A stretch of DNA of 64,000 nt from Gordonia oryzae (lineage in GTDB: Bacteria > Actinomycetota > Actinomycetes > Mycobacteriales > Mycobacteriaceae). The stretch spans positions 1 to 64,000 of the forward strand of contig NZ_RKMH01000005.1 in NCBI RefSeq assembly GCF_003797185.1, given 5' to 3'. The notes beneath the pieces are model-generated. The model ran no database searches. It was not told the origin of the DNA and saw only the letters and a list, made by a program, of their open reading frames with translations. How positions within the stretch are numbered: position 1 is the stretch's first letter; each line of letters starts with the position of its first letter. The position numbers and the translations under genes were made by a program. Positions 60,148 to 64,000 of this stretch are shown here, piece by piece.

Positions 60148-61044
60148 TCAGTAGCTGTGCTCGGGGCCGGGGAACACGCCCCGACGCACCTCGTCGGCGT
60201 ATCGGGCTGCAGCGCCACGGAGTTCGCCGCCGACATCGGCGAATCGCTTGACGAATCGCGCGGTCTTGCCGTGAGTGAAGCCGGCCATGTCCTGCCAGAC
60301 GAGTACCTGTGCATCGGTCTCGTGACCGGCCCCGATCCCGACGGTGGGGATCGTGAGCTTGCGGGTGATCTGCCCGGCGAGGTCGGCCGGAACCATCTCC
60401 ATGACGACGGCGAACGCGCCCGCCTCCTGAACGGCGATGGCGTCGGCGATCAACTGGTCCGCGGCGTCGCCGCGGCCCTGGACGCGGAATCCGCCGAGGC
60501 CGTTGACGCTCTGTGGGGTGAAACCGATGTGGGCCATCACCGGGATACCGGCGCCGGTGAGGGTGGCGATCTGGTCGGCGACGCGTTCACCGCCCTCGAG
60601 CTTGACCGCGTGCGCGCCCGCCTCCTTGAAGAAGCGGACCGCGGTCGCGAGTGCCTGCTGCGGACCGGCCTCGTAGCTGCCGAACGGGAGGTCGGCGACG
60701 ACGAGCGCGTGCGGGGCGCCCCGGACGACGGCGCGGGCGAGCGGAATCAGCTCGTCACTGCTGATCGGGATCGTGGTGTCGTATCCGAGGACGACGTTCG
60801 CGGCGGAATCGCCGACGAGCAATACCGGGATCTCGGCCTCGTCGAAGAGGCGGGCGGTCGAGTAGTCGTAGGCGGTGAGCATCGACCACTTCTCGCCCTC
60901 GGCCTTCATCTGCGCGAGGTGATGGACACGAGTAACGCGGCGGCGCGGGGTGAATTCGCCGGACCCGGCGGGCGAGCCGCCGTAGACGGAGGTTTCGGCC
61001 GCGGGGATTTCGGATGCGGTGGACACCGCAGACTCTGGGGACAT
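60148..61044 (-). CDS. panB: 3-methyl-2-oxobutanoate hydroxymethyltransferase
   Basis: PanB makes ketopantoate from alpha-ketoisovalerate with methylene-THF, the first step of pantothenate (CoA) synthesis. The 298-residue protein has the TIM-barrel motifs [44 protein letters not shown] and VGIGAG. The active-site Glu is in [11 protein letters not shown] 61044 is chosen; upstream frame is antisense-like. The N-terminal 35 residues are Ser/Pro-rich. Counterpart of Rv2225. Confidence 0.94.
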   Translation of the reverse strand: MSPESAVSTASEIPAAETSVYGGSPAGSGEFTPRRRVTRVHHLAQMKAEGEKWSMLTAYDYSTARLFDEAEIPVLLVGDSAANVVLGYDTTIPISSDELIPLARAVVRGAPHALVVADLPFGSYEAGPQQALATAVRFFKEAGAHAVKLEGGERVADQIATLTGAGIPVMAHIGFTPQSVNGLGGFRVQGRGDAADQLIADAIAVQEAGAFAVVMEMVPADLAGQITRKLTIPTVGIGAGHETDAQVLVWQDMAGFTHGKTARFVKRFADVGGELRGAAARYADEVRRGVFPGPEHSY

Positions 61045-61250
61045 CGTTGTCTCTTTTCTTCCTCGAGTCCTGCTGGCAGGTACCCGGGCGGGTGGGACAG
61101 TCCATTTTTGCACTGGGCGGGATTGACCGATACCCGCCTGATCTGTGCCTTCGATCACACGGGGCCGAGGATTCCATCCTATGGTCGTGGCATATCACAA
61201 TGTGGGATCACTACCGCAAACTCCCAGGGTGAAGAGTTCGACTTGTGAAC

Positions 61251-61266
61251 GTAACACGGATTTAAC
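61251..61266 (+). promoter_or_regulatory. Candidate GlnR half-site pair upstream of glnA2
   Basis: GTAAC (61251-61255), six bases, then TTAAC (61262-61266) resembles the actinobacterial GlnR pattern gTnAc-n6-GaAAc. It is only 12 bp from the glnA2 ATG, close for an activator site. The second half is weak. Judged by eye only. Confidence 0.25.
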
Positions 61267-61278
61267 AGGGCATCCCTA

Positions 61279-62631
61279 ATGTCGGCGTTCATGGATCGCC
61301 AAAAGGAATTCGTTCTGCGGACTCTCGAAGAGCGGGACATCCGGTTCGTTCGGTTGTGGTTCACCGATGTTCTCGGATACCTCAAGTCCGTGGCGATCGC
61401 CCCCGCCGAACTCGAAGGCGCCTTCTCCGAGGGTATCGGCTTCGACGGCTCGGCGATCGAGGGCTTCTCCCGCGTCTCGGAGGCCGACACCGTCGCCAAG
61501 CCCGATCCCTCGACCTTCCAGATCCTGCCGTGGACCACCTCGCAGGGTCGTCACCACTCGGCGCGGATGTTCTGCGACATCGCGATGCCCGACGGCACCC
61601 CGAGTTGGGCCGATTCCCGGCACGTGCTGCGCCGACAGTTGAACAAGGCCGCCGACCTCGGCTTCAGCTGCTATGTCCATCCCGAGATCGAGTTCTTCCT
61701 CCTCAAGGACGCGCCGCTGGATGGCAGCGTGCCGGTGCCGGCCGACTCGGGTGGATATTTCGACCAGGCCGTGCACGACGCAGCTCCGAACTTCCGACGA
61801 CACGCCATCGAGGCGCTGGAGTCGATGGGCATCTCGGTGGAGTTCTCCCACCACGAGGGTGCGCCCGGCCAGCAGGAGATCGACCTGCGCTACGCCGACG
61901 CGCTGTCGATGGCCGACAACGTGATGACCTTCCGCTACGTCGTCAAGGAGGTCGCGATCTCCGAGGGCACCTGGGCGACGTTCATGCCCAAGCCCTTCAG
62001 TGAGCACCCGGGGTCGGCGATGCACACCCACATGAGCTTGTTCGAGGGGGAGGCCAACGCCTTCCACAACCCCGACGACCCGATGCAGCTGTCGGAAACC
62101 GGTAAGAAGTTCATCGCCGGAATCCTGTACCACGCCAACGAACTCAGCGCCGTCACCAACCAGTGGGTCAACAGCTACAAGCGTTTGATCCACGGCGGTG
62201 AGGCGCCGACGGCGGCCACCTGGGGCGGCGCCAACCGTTCGGCGTTGATCCGCCTGCCGCTCTACACCCCGAACAAGGCGTCGTCGCGTCGCGTCGAGAT
62301 CCGCAGTCCGGACTCGGCGTGCAACCCGTACCTGACCTTTGCGGTGCTGTTGGCCGCCGGGCTCAAGGGCGTCACCGAGGACTACGAATTGCCCGACGAG
62401 GCCGAGGACGACGTGTGGGCGCTGACGCCCGCCGAACGGCGGGCGATGGGTTACAAGGAACTGCCCGGAAGCCTGGCCGAGGCGCTACACGCGATGGAGG
62501 AGTCCGAGTTGGTCGCCGAGGCGCTCGGCGAGCACGTCTTCGACTATTTCCTGCGGAACAAGTGGACCGAGTGGACCAACTATCGCAGCCTGGTCACCCC
62601 CTTCGAACTCAAGAGCTACCTACCGCTGTAG
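61279..62631 (+). CDS. glnA2: Glutamine synthetase, GlnA2-type
   Basis: This 450-residue type I glutamine synthetase joins ammonia to glutamate with ATP. The active-site loops are GFDGSAIEGFSRV (Asp latch region), HPEIEFFL, HTHMSLFEG and NSYKRLIHGGEAPT. It matches the GlnA2 branch (Rv2222c). The adenylylation-site motif NLYxLP of GlnA1 is not present where it would lie; the sequence there is DYELPDEAEDDVW. It is followed 79 bp later by glnE on the same strand. Confidence 0.93.
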   Translation: MSAFMDRQKEFVLRTLEERDIRFVRLWFTDVLGYLKSVAIAPAELEGAFSEGIGFDGSAIEGFSRVSEADTVAKPDPSTFQILPWTTSQGRHHSARMFCDIAMPDGTPSWADSRHVLRRQLNKAADLGFSCYVHPEIEFFLLKDAPLDGSVPVPADSGGYFDQAVHDAAPNFRRHAIEALESMGISVEFSHHEGAPGQQEIDLRYADALSMADNVMTFRYVVKEVAISEGTWATFMPKPFSEHPGSAMHTHMSLFEGEANAFHNPDDPMQLSETGKKFIAGILYHANELSAVTNQWVNSYKRLIHGGEAPTAATWGGANRSALIRLPLYTPNKASSRRVEIRSPDSACNPYLTFAVLLAAGLKGVTEDYELPDEAEDDVWALTPAERRAMGYKELPGSLAEALHAMEESELVAEALGEHVFDYFLRNKWTEWTNYRSLVTPFELKSYLPL

Positions 62632-62710
62632 GTCGAGCCGCGCCGCGACACGCGGCCGGATTCGCCGCCCGGGCTCCGGCGCGCCGGCGTCGGACGCTAT
62701 TTTCGTGGGG

Positions 62711-64000
62711 TGACAACGCTGCACGGCCGTGGTGGCATACCCAGTCCCGGACGCCTGGGGTTGCTCGACGCCACGTCGGCGGCGGATCTCGCGGAACTGG
62801 GCTGGAACACCGAGGAGTCGGTGGATCTGCTGTGGTCGCTGTCCCGTGCCCCCGATGCAGATCTCGCGCTGCGCGCGCTGATGCGCCTGCGGTCGGCGGC
62901 CGCCGACGAGTGGTCGGCGATTGACGCACTTCTGCGCACCGACAAGGGATTTCGTGGTCGACTCTTCGGTGTCCTCGGGTCCTCGGATGCCCTCGGTGAT
63001 CACCTCGCCGCCGAGCCGTCGTCGTGGCATTTGCTCGAGACCGACACGTTGCCCGACGTCGCCGAGATCAACGCGACGATGCTCGCGGCCGTCGACGCCG
63101 TCGCCGAGCCGGGTGAGCAGGAGAAGGGCAACAAGATCTTCCGCGCCGGGTTCAGTGGACCGCGAGCGGTCGTCGCTCTGCGTGCGACCTACCGCGGCCT
63201 GGTAATGCAACTCGCCGCCCACGACGTGGCGTCGACCGTCGAGGACGAGAAGGTCATGTGGTTCCCCGAGGTGGGTGCCTACCTCGCCGATCTCGCCGAC
63301 GCCGCGCTGACCGCGGCGCTCGCCGTCGCCTTCCGGGAGGTGTGCGGCGACAAGCCGATCGGGGTCCGTCTCGGCGTCATCGCGATGGGCAAATGCGGTG
63401 CGCGCGAGCTCAATTACGTCAGCGACGTGGACGTGGTGTTCGTCAGCGAACCCGCCGACGGAGTGGCCGCACGCATCGCCGGGGAGATGATGCGCGTCGG
63501 CTCGCTGGCGTTCTTCGAGGTCGATGCCGCGCTGCGCCCGGAGGGCAAGGCGGGGGCGCTGACCCGCACCCTGGAATCACACGTCGCCTACTACAACCGG
63601 TGGGCCAAGACGTGGGAGTTCCAGGCGCAGCTCAAGGCCCGTCCGATGACCGGTGACATGGAACTGGCCACGGCGTATCACGAGGCCATCAACCCCATGG
63701 TGTGGCGTGCGGCCGAGCGTGCGGACTTCGTGCACGAGGTGCAGGCGATGCGGCGCCGCGTCGAGGACCTGGTGCCCGAGGATCAGCGTGAACGCAACCT
63801 CAAACTCGGCAGCGGAAGTCTGCGCGACGTCGAGTTCGCGGTGCAGTTGCTGCAGATGGTGCACGGCCGGGTCGATGAGGAACTGCGGGTGCGTGCCACC
63901 GTCGACGCCCTCGAAGCGCTCATTGCAGGCGGTTACGTCGGTCGCGACGACGGCGCCAACCTCATCGCGTCGTACCAGTTCCTGCGGCTGCTCGAGCACC
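62711..64000 (+). CDS. glnE: Glutamate-ammonia-ligase adenylyltransferase GlnE, 5' part
   Basis: GlnE attaches and removes AMP on glutamine synthetase. The 430 residues in the window cover the N-terminal region and the first nucleotidyltransferase (adenylyl-removing) domain. [20 protein letters not shown] holds the catalytic Asp pair, and [31 protein letters not shown] and [20 protein letters not shown] follow. These match M. tuberculosis Rv2221c closely. Start GTG 62711. The gene runs off the right edge; the C-terminal adenylylating domain is missing from view. Confidence 0.93.

Overview
This 64 kb window is high-GC chromosomal DNA of a mycolic-acid actinomycete (Mycobacteriales). It is most likely Gordonia or a close relative. 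The evidence is the codon and base composition, frequent GTG starts, mycothiol enzymes (mycothione reductase and a mycothiol-dependent isomerase-family protein), DosS/DosR-like and PknD/PknH-like proteins, and gene order matching two Mycobacterium tuberculosis blocks as I remember them (roughly Rv2880c-Rv2846c and Rv2236c-Rv2221c). The genus is inference.

Region 1 (0-16 kb) holds rlmN, a DUF2631 protein, a PuuE-type deacetylase, then the co-directional run dxr - rip1 - ispG - GNAT - penicillin-binding lipoprotein. A heme-uptake operon hmuTUV runs leftward from a candidate iron-regulator box. After it come map, a decayed SDR fragment, an HxlR regulator and cobQ.

Region 2 (16-33 kb) holds an alpha/beta hydrolase, mycothione reductase with a second hydrolase, mqo and a GNAT protein. 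The cobalamin run follows: a ChlI/ChlD-like chelatase protein, cobO and cobB. A DosS-like histidine kinase overlaps cobB, and a DosR-like regulator converges on it. Then come an acyl-ACP desaturase with a small unknown partner, cysG, and an EfpA-like exporter.

Region 3 (33-46 kb) is the accessory part. Two adjacent membrane proteins each join a cytoplasmic kinase-like domain to an outside domain of seven RCC1-like, cysteine-paired repeats. One has every catalytic kinase motif. The other is a pseudokinase. A DUF2135-type lipoprotein lies just upstream. Nearby are a tRNA-Val with three 69-bp hairpin repeats behind it, a CPBP protease, an epimerase-like protein, a WYL regulator, a PknD/PknH-like kinase and the 3' remnant of a PHB-depolymerase-type esterase.

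Region 4 (45-64 kb) is mainly housekeeping: a mycothiol-isomerase-family protein, a spermidine-synthase-like protein, a peptidase E-like protein, cobD, a SURF1 protein, ptpA with a PtkA-like HAD protein, cobC, a Nif3-like protein, a zinc-ribbon protein and a histidine phosphatase lacking the RNase H half of its M. tuberculosis counterpart. Then come rnpB (RNase P RNA), an RNB ribonuclease, a CYTH/CHAD protein, prolyl aminopeptidase, panB, glnA2 and the 5' part of glnE, which is cut by the window edge.

Two themes stand out: the kinase/pseudokinase pair with seven-repeat outside domains, and a recurring pattern of short tandem repeats that begin at or across a gene's stop codon (four loci). I see no integrase, transposase, prophage or CRISPR array.
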